A stretch of 64,000 nucleotides of DNA from Amycolatopsis jejuensis (GCF_000717335.1 NZ_JNYZ01000019.1:170894-234893); one strand, 5' to 3'; counted from the first letter of the stretch, positions 25,311 to 34,428 are shown. Notes: generated by a model from the sequence alone, not told the origin. Program-made: numbers and translations.

Positions 25311-25342
25311 AGATTGTATCCATGTATTTGTGGATACAATCT
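25311..25342. promoter_or_regulatory. GntR-type operator (32 bp, perfect 12-bp arms)
   Basis: AGATTGTATCCA and TGGATACAATCT are exact inverted copies separated by 8 nt (TGTATTTG). The repeat lies between the diiron-protein gene and the divergent GntR gene and covers the -10 region of the predicted minus-strand promoter, as expected for repression. Binding by the adjacent GntR protein is inferred. Confidence 0.75.
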
Positions 25343-25362
25343 GACAGACCGGCCGATGTCAA
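25334..25362 (-). promoter_or_regulatory. Predicted promoter of the diiron/reductase operon
   Basis: On the minus strand TTGACA (25362-25357) is followed after 17 bp by TTGTAT (25339-25334), which overlaps the first operator arm. The -10 is weak by consensus. Confidence 0.45.
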
Positions 25363-25445
25363 CCCCGCCGGTCCGCCGAGCCGGGGGGTGACTGTCCTAA
25401 GATTCGGCGGGATTCGGCCACAGAAGCGAAAGGGGCGACCACGTC

Positions 25446-26162
25446 GTGAGCGGAGCGGAGGCGTTGCGGGCCCCGGACAGCCTGGCCGACCAGATCGCGC
25501 AGATCCTCGAAGACGAGATTCTCGAAGGGCGTTACCCCGACGGCACCCACCTGCAGCAGGAGGAAATCTGCGGGCGCTTCGGGGTCAGCCGCACCCCGGC
25601 CCGCGAGGCGCTGCGGAAGCTTCAGGCGCACAACCTCGTCGAGCTGGTACCCAATCGCGGGGCCCGGGTCCGGATGCCGACGTTGCGCGAGCTCAACGAC
25701 GTCTACCAGCTGCGTGCCGAGCTCGAAGGATTCGCCGCCGATCTCGCCGCCCGCTCCCGCGCGCCCGAGATGCTCGCCGCGCTCGAGAAGGCACACGAGG
25801 CGCTGCGGCAGGTCGTGCCGCTCGCCGAGGGAACCCTCGCCGATCCTGACGACACCGAGACCACCGAACGGCTGCGCCGGTTCAACGACATGTTCCACCG
25901 GGTCATCCACGACGCGGGCGGAAACCAGCGGCTCGGCAGCATGATCCAGGAACTGCACCGGTACTTCCCGAAGGACACCGTCCGGCTGGCGATCCGGTCC
26001 CCGGAAACCCTGCGCTCGCTGTACATCGACGAGCATGCGGCGATTCTCGGCGAGATCACCCGCGGACGGCCCGGCGCGGCAAGGGATTCGATGCGCGAGC
26101 ACATCCGCGGTTCGCAGGCGATGCTGGTGGACTATCTCCGCGAACGCGGCTTCCCCGACTGA
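25446..26162 (+). CDS. GntR family regulator (FadR/FCD subfamily)
   Basis: 238 residues: N-terminal winged helix (LADQIAQILEDEILEGRYPD, FGVSRTPAREALRKL) and an all-helical FCD ligand domain with metal-type residues (FHRVIHDAGGN; DEHAAILGEI; EHIRGSQ). Regulators of this class normally repress catabolic operons until a carboxylic-acid ligand binds. A perfect 32-bp inverted repeat overlaps the divergent promoter of the diiron/reductase genes. GTG 25446 follows an AAAGGGGCGA purine stretch. The ALDH gene downstream on the same strand could also be controlled by it. Confidence 0.9.
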   Translation: MSGAEALRAPDSLADQIAQILEDEILEGRYPDGTHLQQEEICGRFGVSRTPAREALRKLQAHNLVELVPNRGARVRMPTLRELNDVYQLRAELEGFAADLAARSRAPEMLAALEKAHEALRQVVPLAEGTLADPDDTETTERLRRFNDMFHRVIHDAGGNQRLGSMIQELHRYFPKDTVRLAIRSPETLRSLYIDEHAAILGEITRGRPGAARDSMREHIRGSQAMLVDYLRERGFPD

Positions 26163-26240
26163 CCCCTGCATCTATCGGACAGATGCACAGCCGCGGAAAG
26201 ATCCGCTTTATCAAACCCCGCCGCACCTTCGATAGTGAAC

Positions 26241-26262
26241 GGCACCTGCGACGAAAGGTGCC
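26241..26262 (+). promoter_or_regulatory. Hairpin that would mask the ALDH ribosome site
   Basis: GGCACCT-N8-AGGTGCC forms a 7-bp stem whose right arm contains the AAAGGTG that would serve the ALDH start at 26269. It could reduce translation unless opened. A second inverted repeat, TGCATCT-N7-AGATGCA, lies upstream at 26167-26187. Confidence 0.35.
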
Positions 26263-26268
26263 TCGACG

Positions 26269-27726
26269 ATGAATCACGCCGACTGGGTACGGGAGGCCGC
26301 ACAGCTGCGCCCCCGCACTGCGGCCTTTGTGGACGGCGAACGGCTGGAAGCCAAGTCCGGCAAGACGTTCGCCGACGTCAACCCCGCCACCGGGCAGGTG
26401 GTCGCCGAGGTGGCGGAATGCGGTGCGGACGAGGTGGACCTGGCGGTCGCCGCCGCGCGCCGGGCGTTCGACGACGGCCGCTGGTCGCGGCTGGCGCCTG
26501 CCGAGCGGAAACGGCGGCTGCTCGCGCTCGCGGAGTCGGTCGCCGCACACGGCAAGGAACTGGCGCTGTGCGACACCGTCGACGTCGGCCGCCCGATCTC
26601 CGACACGCACGGCGTGGACATCCCCGCCATCGCGGATTGTTTCGCCTGGCACGCCGAGGCGATCGACAAGCTCTACGACGAGGTCGCGCCTGCCCCGCCG
26701 GGCAACTTCGCGACGATCCGCCGGGTTCCGCTGGGGGTCGTCGGTGCGGTCGTGCCGTGGAACTTCCCGCTGGACATCGCCGGGTGGAAGCTCGCCCCGG
26801 CGCTGGCCGCGGGCAACAGCGTGGTCCTCAAGCCCGCCGAGCAGTCCCCGCTTTCCGCGCTGCGGCTGGCCGAACTGGCCGTCGAAGCCGGGATCCCGGA
26901 CGGCGTGCTCAACGTGGTACCCGGTTTCGGCGCAGCGGGCAAAGCACTGGGCCGGCATCCGGACGTCGACGTCCTCGCCTTCACCGGCTCGACCCCGGTG
27001 GGCGGACTGTTCCTGCAGTACGCCGGTGAGTCGAACCTCAAGCAGGTCTGGCTCGAATGCGGCGGCAAGAGCCCGATCGTGGTGTTCAAGGACGCCGATC
27101 TCGACGCAGCCGCGGAGCGAGCGGCCTTCGGGTTCTGCGCGAACTCCGGACAGGTCTGCTCGGCCACGACCCGCTTGCTCGTACACCGGTCGGTCGCCGA
27201 CAGCTTCCTCGCCCTGCTGGCCGCGAAGGTCGCCGAATGGGTACCCGGCGATCCCCTCGACCCGGCCACCCGGCTCGGCCCCATGATCGACGAGGATGCG
27301 GCAACCCGGGTACTGGCGGCCGTGCAGGCGAGTTCCGGCACCGTCCTGACCGGCGGAACCCGCCGCGGCGCGTTCCTGGACCCGACTGTCGTCACCGGCC
27401 TGCGCCCGGACGACCCCCTGGTCACCGACGAACTCTTCGGCCCGGTCCTCGCCACGCTGACCTTCGACAGCGAAGCGGAAGCGGTCCGCCTCGCGAACGA
27501 CAGCGCCTACGGCCTCGCCGCCTCGGTCTGGACCCGCGACCTCGCCCGCGCGCACCGCGTGTCCGACGCAATCCACGCCGGCACGGTTTCGGTCAACACC
27601 GTCGACGCGCTGAGCACGGTCACCCCGTTCGGCGGGTTCAAGCAGTCCGGCTTCGGCCGCGACCTGTCCCTGCATTCGTTCGCCAAGTACACCGGCCTCA
27701 AGACCGTCTGGACCAGCTACGCCTGA
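26269..27726 (+). CDS. NAD-dependent aldehyde dehydrogenase (PuuC/amino-aldehyde type)
   Basis: 485 residues of the ALDH superfamily. Visible: GAVVPWNFPLDIAGWKLAPA, the NAD-site FTGSTPVGG, WLECGGKSP with the general base at about residue 263, and NSGQVCSATT with the catalytic Cys at about 297. The pattern resembles gamma-glutamyl-aminobutyraldehyde/betaine-aldehyde types. Beside a copper amine oxidase it probably oxidises the aldehyde formed from a primary amine to its acid. It lies between the GntR gene and a convergent TetR, overlapping the latter by 10 nt. Confidence 0.9.
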   Translation: MNHADWVREAAQLRPRTAAFVDGERLEAKSGKTFADVNPATGQVVAEVAECGADEVDLAVAAARRAFDDGRWSRLAPAERKRRLLALAESVAAHGKELALCDTVDVGRPISDTHGVDIPAIADCFAWHAEAIDKLYDEVAPAPPGNFATIRRVPLGVVGAVVPWNFPLDIAGWKLAPALAAGNSVVLKPAEQSPLSALRLAELAVEAGIPDGVLNVVPGFGAAGKALGRHPDVDVLAFTGSTPVGGLFLQYAGESNLKQVWLECGGKSPIVVFKDADLDAAAERAAFGFCANSGQVCSATTRLLVHRSVADSFLALLAAKVAEWVPGDPLDPATRLGPMIDEDAATRVLAAVQASSGTVLTGGTRRGAFLDPTVVTGLRPDDPLVTDELFGPVLATLTFDSEAEAVRLANDSAYGLAASVWTRDLARAHRVSDAIHAGTVSVNTVDALSTVTPFGGFKQSGFGRDLSLHSFAKYTGLKTVWTSYA

Positions 27727-28328
27727 TCCCCCAGTGCACATCCGGTCTCGGCGCTGAGGTACCCGAGCACCAGCGCCCGTACCGAGGCCGCCGAGAGGCT
27801 GGTGTTGCGCCCGGCGATATGCAGGCCGTATGCGTCTTCCAGGGCCACCGCGTTGGTCGCGACCGCAGTGACCGGCGAACGCATCCGGAACGCGCCGACG
27901 TCGCGCCCGTGCGCCAGCACCGCCGAATACAGCGAGACCTCGCGGTCCCACAACGCGGTCATCAGGACGGCGTGCGTCCGGCTGCGGGCCGCGTGGACGT
28001 GCATTTCGTACAGCACCCTGCTGAGCGGGTCTTCCCCGTCCCCGGGAAGACCCGCTTCGGCCAGCCGCACGAGACGGCGAACCGGGTCCGCCTCCTCCTC
28101 GGCCGCCTTCGCGCGCGCCCAGTAGAACCGGTCGACGGCGTCCCGGTGCAGTTCGTGCAGCAGATCGTCGAGATCCGGGTAGTAGTAGCTGACGGAGCCC
28201 GCCGACAGCCCGGCCTCCTCCGCGACGTCCCGGATGCGGAGCCCGGCCAGTCCGCGGGTGAGAATCGCGCGCCCGGCCGCCGCGACGAGCTCGTCGCGGC
28301 GCTTCGCCTGGTCCTTGGGTCGTGCCAT
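27717..28328 (-). CDS. TetR family transcriptional regulator
   Basis: 203 residues. The N-terminal HTH reads ELVAAAGRAILTRGLAGLRI, then AGLSAGSVSYYYPDLDDLL, with a helical ligand domain resembling BetI-type repressors. ATG 28328 (MARPKDQAKRRDEL) is the natural start; the longer frame runs antisense through the amine oxidase gene. It is divergent from the copper amine oxidase gene across 132 bp and probably represses it. It overlaps the convergent ALDH 3' end. Confidence 0.9.
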   Translation of the reverse strand: MARPKDQAKRRDELVAAAGRAILTRGLAGLRIRDVAEEAGLSAGSVSYYYPDLDDLLHELHRDAVDRFYWARAKAAEEEADPVRRLVRLAEAGLPGDGEDPLSRVLYEMHVHAARSRTHAVLMTALWDREVSLYSAVLAHGRDVGAFRMRSPVTAVATNAVALEDAYGLHIAGRNTSLSAASVRALVLGYLSAETGCALGDQA

Positions 28329-28422
28329 GTTCTGGATTATTGATGATCTGCATCGAAAAACCGAGCCCACCCCCCGGTAACCAAGACGACACAAGGTCTT
28401 GCCCTGCGGGACCGCGCCAGTC

Positions 28423-28448
28423 ATTCTTTCCGCTACATCGCAAAGAAT
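28423..28448. promoter_or_regulatory. Inverted repeat before the copper amine oxidase gene
   Basis: ATTCTTT-N12-AAAGAAT, with exact 7-bp arms, ends 12 nt before the start codon and two bases before the GGAGG. It may be an operator for the divergent TetR or an mRNA stem. Confidence 0.35.
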
Positions 28449-28460
28449 ACGGAGGACCGG

Positions 28461-30395
28461 ATGCGCCACCCCCTCTCCCGGCTGACCGAAGACGAGGTCG
28501 CCCGCAACCGCGCACTGCTGGTCGAGGCGGGAATCGCGACGTCGGTCACCCGGTTTGCGCTCGTGTCGCTGCTGGAGCCCGCCAAGGCCGGAGTGCTGTC
28601 CTGGCCGGAGGGCGAGCCGGTCGGGCGCCGGGTCCGCTCGCTGCTGCTGGACCGCGGGACCGGCGAGGTACGCGAGGTCGTCGTGTCGCTGACGGACGGC
28701 ACGGTCGTGGCGGACCGGGTGGTCGACGTCGTCGCCGAGGGCCAGCCGCCGATCCTGCACGAGGAGTTCGACCTCGTCGAGGAAATCCTGTGGAAGGACG
28801 AGACCTGGAATGCCGCGATGCGCCGTCGCGGTATCGACGAACCGCGCTCCGTGCGCATCTCGGCACTGAGCGCGGGCTGCTTCGACCTTCCGGGCGAAGA
28901 GGGCCTCCGGCTGGTGCGCTGCCTGGCTTTTCTCCAGCTCGGCGAAGACGACAACGTCTGGGCACACCCGATCGACGGCGTCGTGGCCTATGTCGACCTC
29001 GTCGCCTGCCGCGTGCACGATCTCCTCGACGAAGGTCCCGCCGACATCCCGCGCACGCCGTACGACTACCACCTCGACGACCCCGCGCACCCGCCGCGGA
29101 CCACGCAGAAGCCGATCGTCATCACCCAGCCCGAAGGCCCGAGCTTCACCGTCGAGGACGACGTCGTGACGTGGGAGAAGTGGCAGTTCCGGATCGGGTT
29201 CAACGCGGTCGAAGGCCTCACGCTGCACCAGCTCGGCTTCCACGACGGCACCCGGCTCCGCCCGATCGTCTACCGGGCATCGGTTGCGGAAATGGTCGTG
29301 CCGTACGGCGATCCCAGCCCGGTGCGGTTCTGGCAGAACTACTTCGACGCCGGTGAGTACTCCCTCGGCAAGGAGGCGAACCCGCTCACGCTCGGCTGCG
29401 ACTGCCTCGGCGAAATCCGGTACTTCGACGCCACCCTGCACGACGACGACGGGCACCCGCGCACCATCCCCAACGCGATCTGCCTGCACGAAGAGGACGC
29501 GGGCGTGCTGTGGAAGCACACCGACGGTTACCACGGCAGCGTCTCGACCCGGCGGCAGCGGCGGCTGGTCATCTCCTTCTTCGTCACCGTCGGCAACTAC
29601 GACTACGGGTTCTACTGGTACCTCTACCTCGACGGCACGATCGAACTGGAGTGCAAGGCCACCGGCATCGTGTTCACGTCCGCCTACCCCGGCGACGGCC
29701 CGGACGGCACCGAGTACCCGTGGGCCAGCGAAATCGCTCCCGGAGTAGGCGCGCCCTTCCACCAGCACCTGTTCTCCGCCCGGCTCGACATGATGGTCGA
29801 CGGCCTCGCGAACGCGGTCGACGAGATCGACGTCCAGCGGGTCCCGATGGGCGACGGCAACCCGCACGGCAACGGGTTCACCCGCAAGATCACCCGGCTG
29901 GCCAAGGAATCCGAGGCCGCTCGCCTCGCCGCCGGGAACCTCGGCCGCACCTGGCGGATCAGCAGCACCGAGTCCCGCAACGCGCTCGGCAAACCGGTCG
30001 CCTACACCCTGCACCCCGAAGGCCTGCCCCCGCTGCTGGCCGACGACGCGTCGTCGATCGCCCGCCGGGCCGCTTTCACGCGCAAGCATCTCTGGGTGAC
30101 CGCCTACGACGAGAACGAACGGTTCCCGTCCGGCGAATACGTCAACCGGAACGACGGCACCACCGGCATCGACACGTGGGTCCGCGCGGACCGCCCGCTC
30201 GACGGCGCCGATCTCGTCGTGTGGCACACCTTCGGCCTGACGCACTACCCACGCACCGAGGACTGGCCGATCATGCCCGTCGACCACACCGGGTTCGTGC
30301 TCAAGCCCACCGGTTTCTTCGACCGCAACCCCGCATTGGACACCCCTGCTCCGCAACCGCACGAGACCGGCTGCTGCCACCCCGCGCAGCACTGA
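28461..30395 (+). CDS. Copper amine oxidase (TPQ cofactor)
   Basis: Oxidises primary amines to aldehydes with NH3 and H2O2. 644 residues, close in size to the Arthrobacter globiformis phenylethylamine oxidase. The TPQ site is GNYDYG (Tyr about 380 is the cofactor precursor); the catalytic base lies in YFDAGEY (Asp about 296). Two copper ligands are in FHQHLF (about 434 and 436), and the third is probably THYPRTEDWP near 595. Cysteines at about 315 and 341 fit the conserved disulfide. ATG 28461 follows GGAGG. The ALDH at 26269 would take the aldehyde and the NCS1 permease behind it would import the substrate. Confidence 0.94.
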   Translation: MRHPLSRLTEDEVARNRALLVEAGIATSVTRFALVSLLEPAKAGVLSWPEGEPVGRRVRSLLLDRGTGEVREVVVSLTDGTVVADRVVDVVAEGQPPILHEEFDLVEEILWKDETWNAAMRRRGIDEPRSVRISALSAGCFDLPGEEGLRLVRCLAFLQLGEDDNVWAHPIDGVVAYVDLVACRVHDLLDEGPADIPRTPYDYHLDDPAHPPRTTQKPIVITQPEGPSFTVEDDVVTWEKWQFRIGFNAVEGLTLHQLGFHDGTRLRPIVYRASVAEMVVPYGDPSPVRFWQNYFDAGEYSLGKEANPLTLGCDCLGEIRYFDATLHDDDGHPRTIPNAICLHEEDAGVLWKHTDGYHGSVSTRRQRRLVISFFVTVGNYDYGFYWYLYLDGTIELECKATGIVFTSAYPGDGPDGTEYPWASEIAPGVGAPFHQHLFSARLDMMVDGLANAVDEIDVQRVPMGDGNPHGNGFTRKITRLAKESEAARLAAGNLGRTWRISSTESRNALGKPVAYTLHPEGLPPLLADDASSIARRAAFTRKHLWVTAYDENERFPSGEYVNRNDGTTGIDTWVRADRPLDGADLVVWHTFGLTHYPRTEDWPIMPVDHTGFVLKPTGFFDRNPALDTPAPQPHETGCCHPAQH

Positions 30396-30421
30396 CCGAG
30401 TTCCAGGAAGGGGTCCCGCCC

Positions 30422-31831
30422 ATGACCACCACGAGCGACACCCGCGCCGCCGGTGCACCCGCGCCGCCGTCCGGGCTGATGGAGCGCAACACCATCGGGC
30501 CGATCCCGGCGAGCGAACGCACCGGTTCGGCCCGCGGGCTGTTCGGTATCTGGCTGGGCGTCAACATGCTCCCGCTCACCGTCGTCACCGGCGCGCTCGG
30601 GACGACGGTGTTCGCGCTGCCCGCCGGCTGGGCGATGCTCGCGATCGTGATCGGCAACCTGGTCGGCGGGGTCTTCATGGCACTGCACGCCTCGCAAGGC
30701 CCCCAGCTCGGGGTACCGCAGATGATCCAGGCGCGTGCCCAGTTCGGGACCAAGGGCGCGCTGCTGGTCGTCCTCGTGGCAACGGTGCTCTTCGTCGGGT
30801 TCTTCATCTCGAACCTCGTGGTCGGCGCCCAGTCTCTGCAAGGCGTGTTCCCCGCCGTGGACACGAAAGCCGCGATCATCGGCGCGGCCGTGCTCAGCAT
30901 GATCATCACGGTCTTCGGGCTCCGTGTGATCAAGGTCGTCATCACGGTCAGCGCGATCGTCATCGGCCTGCTGGTACTCGTCTCGCTGGGCTGGATCTTC
31001 GTGTCCGGGATGCCCGGCGGGAGCCTCTCCGCCGGGCACTTCACCGTCACCGGCTTCGTTTCCATGATCGCAGTGGGCGCGGTCTGGCAGGTCGCTTATG
31101 CCCCTTACGTTTCCGACTACTCGCGCTATCTGCCCGCCAATTCCGGGGCGAGGCCGGCGTTCTGGGCCACCTACGGCGGCTCGGTCCTCAGCGCGCTCGT
31201 GGTGATGGCGCTCGGCTGCCTGGTCGGGGCCGTCGCGCAGGACGGCAACGTCGCCGGCGGGCTCACGACCCTCACCGGCAAGTTCGCCACCGTGACCCTG
31301 CTCGGGTTCGCGGTCGTGTCCGGGCTGTCGAACGCCGGAAACGTCTACAGCGCAACGCTCAACACGCTCACCCTCATCGAGACCTTCCGCTCGGGCTGGA
31401 TCCCGGCCCTGCGCGGCAGGCTGGTCACCACGACGGTGGTGCACGTCCTCGGGGCGCTCGTCGCGCTCGTGGCCACCGACGGCTTCATCACGTCGTTCAC
31501 CAACTTCATCACCACGCTGCTGTACGTGCTGATCCCGTGGTCTGCCATCAACCTCGTCGACTATTTCGTGGTCCGGAAGGGCCACTACGACGTCGGTGCG
31601 TTCTTCCGGCCCGACGGCGGCCGCTACGGGACGTGGAACGTACCCGCCCTGGTCGTCTACGTCGTCGGGCTGGCCGTGCAGGTGCCCTTCGCGGTGCTGT
31701 CGTTCTACGTCGGCCCGATCGCGCGGGCCATCGGCGGGATCGACCTTGCCTGGCTGGTCGGGCTCGCCGTTTCCGGCGGCCTCTTCCTGCTCGTGACCCG
31801 CCGTTCCCGAACCGCCGAGGAGGCAGTGTGA
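30422..31831 (+). CDS. NCS1 family permease (second copy)
   Basis: 469 residues with about 12 helices and NCS1 motifs LHASQGPQLGVPQMIQARAQ, YVSDYSRYLPANSG and PWSAINLVDYFVVRKGHYD. It is clearly paralogous to the permease at 14350-15789 (the same motifs and PDGGRYG end). It starts at ATG 30422, 26 nt after the amine oxidase stop, and overlaps the amidohydrolase start (GTGA), forming a three-gene unit. A nitrogen-containing substrate for the amine oxidase or amidohydrolase is likely. Confidence 0.9.
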   Translation: MTTTSDTRAAGAPAPPSGLMERNTIGPIPASERTGSARGLFGIWLGVNMLPLTVVTGALGTTVFALPAGWAMLAIVIGNLVGGVFMALHASQGPQLGVPQMIQARAQFGTKGALLVVLVATVLFVGFFISNLVVGAQSLQGVFPAVDTKAAIIGAAVLSMIITVFGLRVIKVVITVSAIVIGLLVLVSLGWIFVSGMPGGSLSAGHFTVTGFVSMIAVGAVWQVAYAPYVSDYSRYLPANSGARPAFWATYGGSVLSALVVMALGCLVGAVAQDGNVAGGLTTLTGKFATVTLLGFAVVSGLSNAGNVYSATLNTLTLIETFRSGWIPALRGRLVTTTVVHVLGALVALVATDGFITSFTNFITTLLYVLIPWSAINLVDYFVVRKGHYDVGAFFRPDGGRYGTWNVPALVVYVVGLAVQVPFAVLSFYVGPIARAIGGIDLAWLVGLAVSGGLFLLVTRRSRTAEEAV

Positions 31832-33474
31832 CCGGGCATCCGGACCTCGTCATCGTCAACGCGGAGGTCCACTCGGACGTCCCCGGCGCGACCTCGGCCG
31901 CCATTGCGGGCGGGCGCATCGTCGCGGTCGACCGCGCACCGCTGACCGGGCTGGCCGGTCCCCGCACCGAGGTGATCGACGCACACGGCGGCACGCTCCT
32001 GCCCGGCTTCACCGACGCGCACGTCCACCCGCTCGCCGCCGGGATGCAGCTGCTGACGTGCGACCTCTCCCGCCTGCCGCATTCGCCGGACCGGTACCGG
32101 GACGCCATCCGTTCCTACGCCGACCGGAATCCGGGCCTGGAATGGATCACCGGAAACGGCTGGTACGGCGACACCTTCCCGGGCGGGCTGCCCGATCGCG
32201 CGTTCCTCGACGCGATCCTGCCGGACCGGCCCGCGGTATTCGTCAGCCACGACGGGCACGGTGTCCTGGCCAACACCGCGGCACTGGAGCGGGCCGGAAT
32301 CGGCGACACCCCGGATCCCCCGAACGGCAGGATCAACCGCGACCACGAAGGCCGGGCGACCGGGGTCCTGGTGGAACGCGCCGGAGACCTGGTCACCGCG
32401 CTGCTTCCGCCGACCACCGCCGCGTTGGCCGAGAAAGCATTGCTGGCCGCGCAGGCCCACCTGCACTCGATGGGCGTCACCGGCTGGCAGGACGCGTGTG
32501 TCGGATCGCTTTGGGGCCTGCCCGATCCCCTGCCGACCTACCGGACGCTCGCCGCGGACGGCCGGCTCACCGCCCGGGTCGTCGGCGCACTGTGGTGGTC
32601 GGCCGAAGACGGGCTGGACCAGCTCGGCTCGCTGGAGGAAAAGCGGTCCGGCAATGTCTTCGACCGGTTCCGCGCGACGTCGGTGAAGATCATGCAGGAC
32701 GGGGTCTGCGAGAACTGCACAGGCGCGATGCTCGAACCGTATGCGGGCAACGCCTGCCACGGCACGGCGTCCGGGCTCTCGTTCATCGATCCGGTGCAGC
32801 TGCAGCAGATCTGCGAAGAACTGGACCGCCGCCGGTTCCAGATCCACCTGCACGCAGTCGGGGACCGGGCGGTGCGCGAATGCCTGGACGCGCTCGAAGC
32901 GGCCGGGAAGGCGAATCCGGGCGGCGATCTCCGGCACCAGATCGCGCACGTCGACGTCGTCTCGCCGGTGGATGTCCCGCGCTTCGCCCGGCTCGGTGTC
33001 ATCGCGAACATCCAGGCGTTGTGGGCGCGCCGGGACCGCGAGATCGTCGAACGCAAGCTCCCGCTGCTCGGTCCGGAACGGGAAGCCCACCACTTCCCGT
33101 TCGGCGCGCTGCACCGCTCCGGCGCCCGCCTGGCGATGGGCAGCGACTGGCCGGTCACCGACCCGAACCCGCTGTGGGCGATCCACACGGCAAGCACCCG
33201 GCTCGGACCGCCGGAAGACCCGCACGCGGTCGGCGACGGCGTGCTCACCGAACCGCTGGAAGCCGCACAGGCCATCGCCTTCGACATCGCACTCGACGCG
33301 TACACGGCGGGCTCGGCCTTCGCCAACCACGCGGAGAAGGAGACCGGCCGGATCGCCCCCGGCATGCTGGCCGACCTGGCCCTCCTCGATCGCCCGGTGC
33401 TGGCCGGAAAAGACGTCAGCGCCGCCCGGACGGTACTGACCCTGGTCGGCGGACAGGCGGTGCATCGGCGCTGA
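31828..33474 (+). CDS. YtcJ-like metal-dependent amidohydrolase
   Basis: 548 residues of the amidohydrolase superfamily, YtcJ/AepA group. Metal site motif HVHP in LPGFTDAHVHPLAAG, then the HDGH segment, the IHLHAVGDRAVRECLDAL stretch, IAHVDVV and MGSDWPVTDPNP with the catalytic Asp. It hydrolyses amide-type bonds in cyclic or N-formyl/N-acyl compounds; the exact substrate is unknown. GTG 31828 overlaps the permease stop (GTGA). It is the third gene after the amine oxidase and before the LysR. Confidence 0.88.
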   Translation: MTGHPDLVIVNAEVHSDVPGATSAAIAGGRIVAVDRAPLTGLAGPRTEVIDAHGGTLLPGFTDAHVHPLAAGMQLLTCDLSRLPHSPDRYRDAIRSYADRNPGLEWITGNGWYGDTFPGGLPDRAFLDAILPDRPAVFVSHDGHGVLANTAALERAGIGDTPDPPNGRINRDHEGRATGVLVERAGDLVTALLPPTTAALAEKALLAAQAHLHSMGVTGWQDACVGSLWGLPDPLPTYRTLAADGRLTARVVGALWWSAEDGLDQLGSLEEKRSGNVFDRFRATSVKIMQDGVCENCTGAMLEPYAGNACHGTASGLSFIDPVQLQQICEELDRRRFQIHLHAVGDRAVRECLDALEAAGKANPGGDLRHQIAHVDVVSPVDVPRFARLGVIANIQALWARRDREIVERKLPLLGPEREAHHFPFGALHRSGARLAMGSDWPVTDPNPLWAIHTASTRLGPPEDPHAVGDGVLTEPLEAAQAIAFDIALDAYTAGSAFANHAEKETGRIAPGMLADLALLDRPVLAGKDVSAARTVLTLVGGQAVHRR

Positions 33475-33516
33475 CCGGATTCGCCAGAAGCCCACCACGC
33501 GAGGCAGGATGCACGG

Positions 33517-34428
33517 ATGAACGAGCCGTCCTTCACTCTCGTGCAGCTGCGGTACTTCGAGGCAGCAGCGCGGCATCTGAGCATGACCGCCGCCTCGAAG
33601 GAGCTGATGGTGTCGCAGTCGGCGGTGTCGACCGCGATCGCCCAGCTGGAAAAGGAGATGGGGGTGCAGTTCCTGCTGCGCCACCATGCCCGCGGGCTGA
33701 GCCTGACCACGGCGGGTGAGGAATTCTACAAGCGGGTGCTGGACTTTCTCGCCCACGGCACCGAACTCGTCGAAACCGCGCGGCAGTCCGGCACCGAGCT
33801 GATCGGGACGCTGACGGTCGGCTGTTTCTCCACGCTCGCGCCGTTCCGCCTGCCGCAGCTGCTGGCGGAGTTCGAAGCACGGCATCCGCGGGTACAGGTG
33901 TCGTTGCTGGAGAACGAGCACCACGCACTCAAAACCGCGCTACGGTCGGGGGAAACCGAGCTGGCGGTACTGTACGGCTACGACCTGGACGACGACATCG
34001 ACCGCGAGGCCGTAGGCACCGCTGCGCCGTACGCGCTGGTCGCCGAGAACCACCGGCTGGCCCGCAGCCGCGGTGGCAAAGTGTGGCTGTCCCAGCTCGC
34101 CGACGAGCCGATGGTACTGCTGGATCTGCCACACAGCCGGGAGTACCTGCAGTCGGTCCTGCGCGCCGCCGGGGTCGAGCCGCTAGTGCGCCACCGCACC
34201 CGCGGCTATGAGACCGTCCGGTCGCTCGTCGCGTGCGGGCACGGATTCGCGGTACTGAACCAACGCCCCCCGACGAGCACAACGTACGCGGGGACGGGAA
34301 TCGTCCCACTGGAACTGCGCGACGACGTGGCCGCGCTGGAGATCGTGGTGGCGTGGGTCCACGGAGTGCGGCTCACCCGGCGGGCACAGGAATTCCGCGC
34401 CCTGTGCCGCGCCCGTTACACCCTCTAA
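33517..34428 (+). CDS. LysR family transcriptional regulator (paralogue B)
   Basis: 303 residues. HTH: TLVQLRYFEAAARHLSMTAA, QSAVSTAIAQLEKEMGVQFL, RHHARGLSLTTAGEEF; effector domain to about residue 300. It is a paralogue of the LysR at 13432-14337, and both are neighbours of NCS1 permeases. It follows the amidohydrolase by 42 nt on the same strand and probably regulates the amine oxidase/permease/amidohydrolase unit. It is convergent with the flavin monooxygenase gene. Confidence 0.9.
   Translation: MNEPSFTLVQLRYFEAAARHLSMTAASKELMVSQSAVSTAIAQLEKEMGVQFLLRHHARGLSLTTAGEEFYKRVLDFLAHGTELVETARQSGTELIGTLTVGCFSTLAPFRLPQLLAEFEARHPRVQVSLLENEHHALKTALRSGETELAVLYGYDLDDDIDREAVGTAAPYALVAENHRLARSRGGKVWLSQLADEPMVLLDLPHSREYLQSVLRAAGVEPLVRHRTRGYETVRSLVACGHGFAVLNQRPPTSTTYAGTGIVPLELRDDVAALEIVVAWVHGVRLTRRAQEFRALCRARYTL

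Noticed and set aside
27717..30458. 913-residue minus-strand frame opposite the amine oxidase
   Set aside because: Only its last 203 codons (the TetR) are real; the rest is antisense to the amine oxidase gene.
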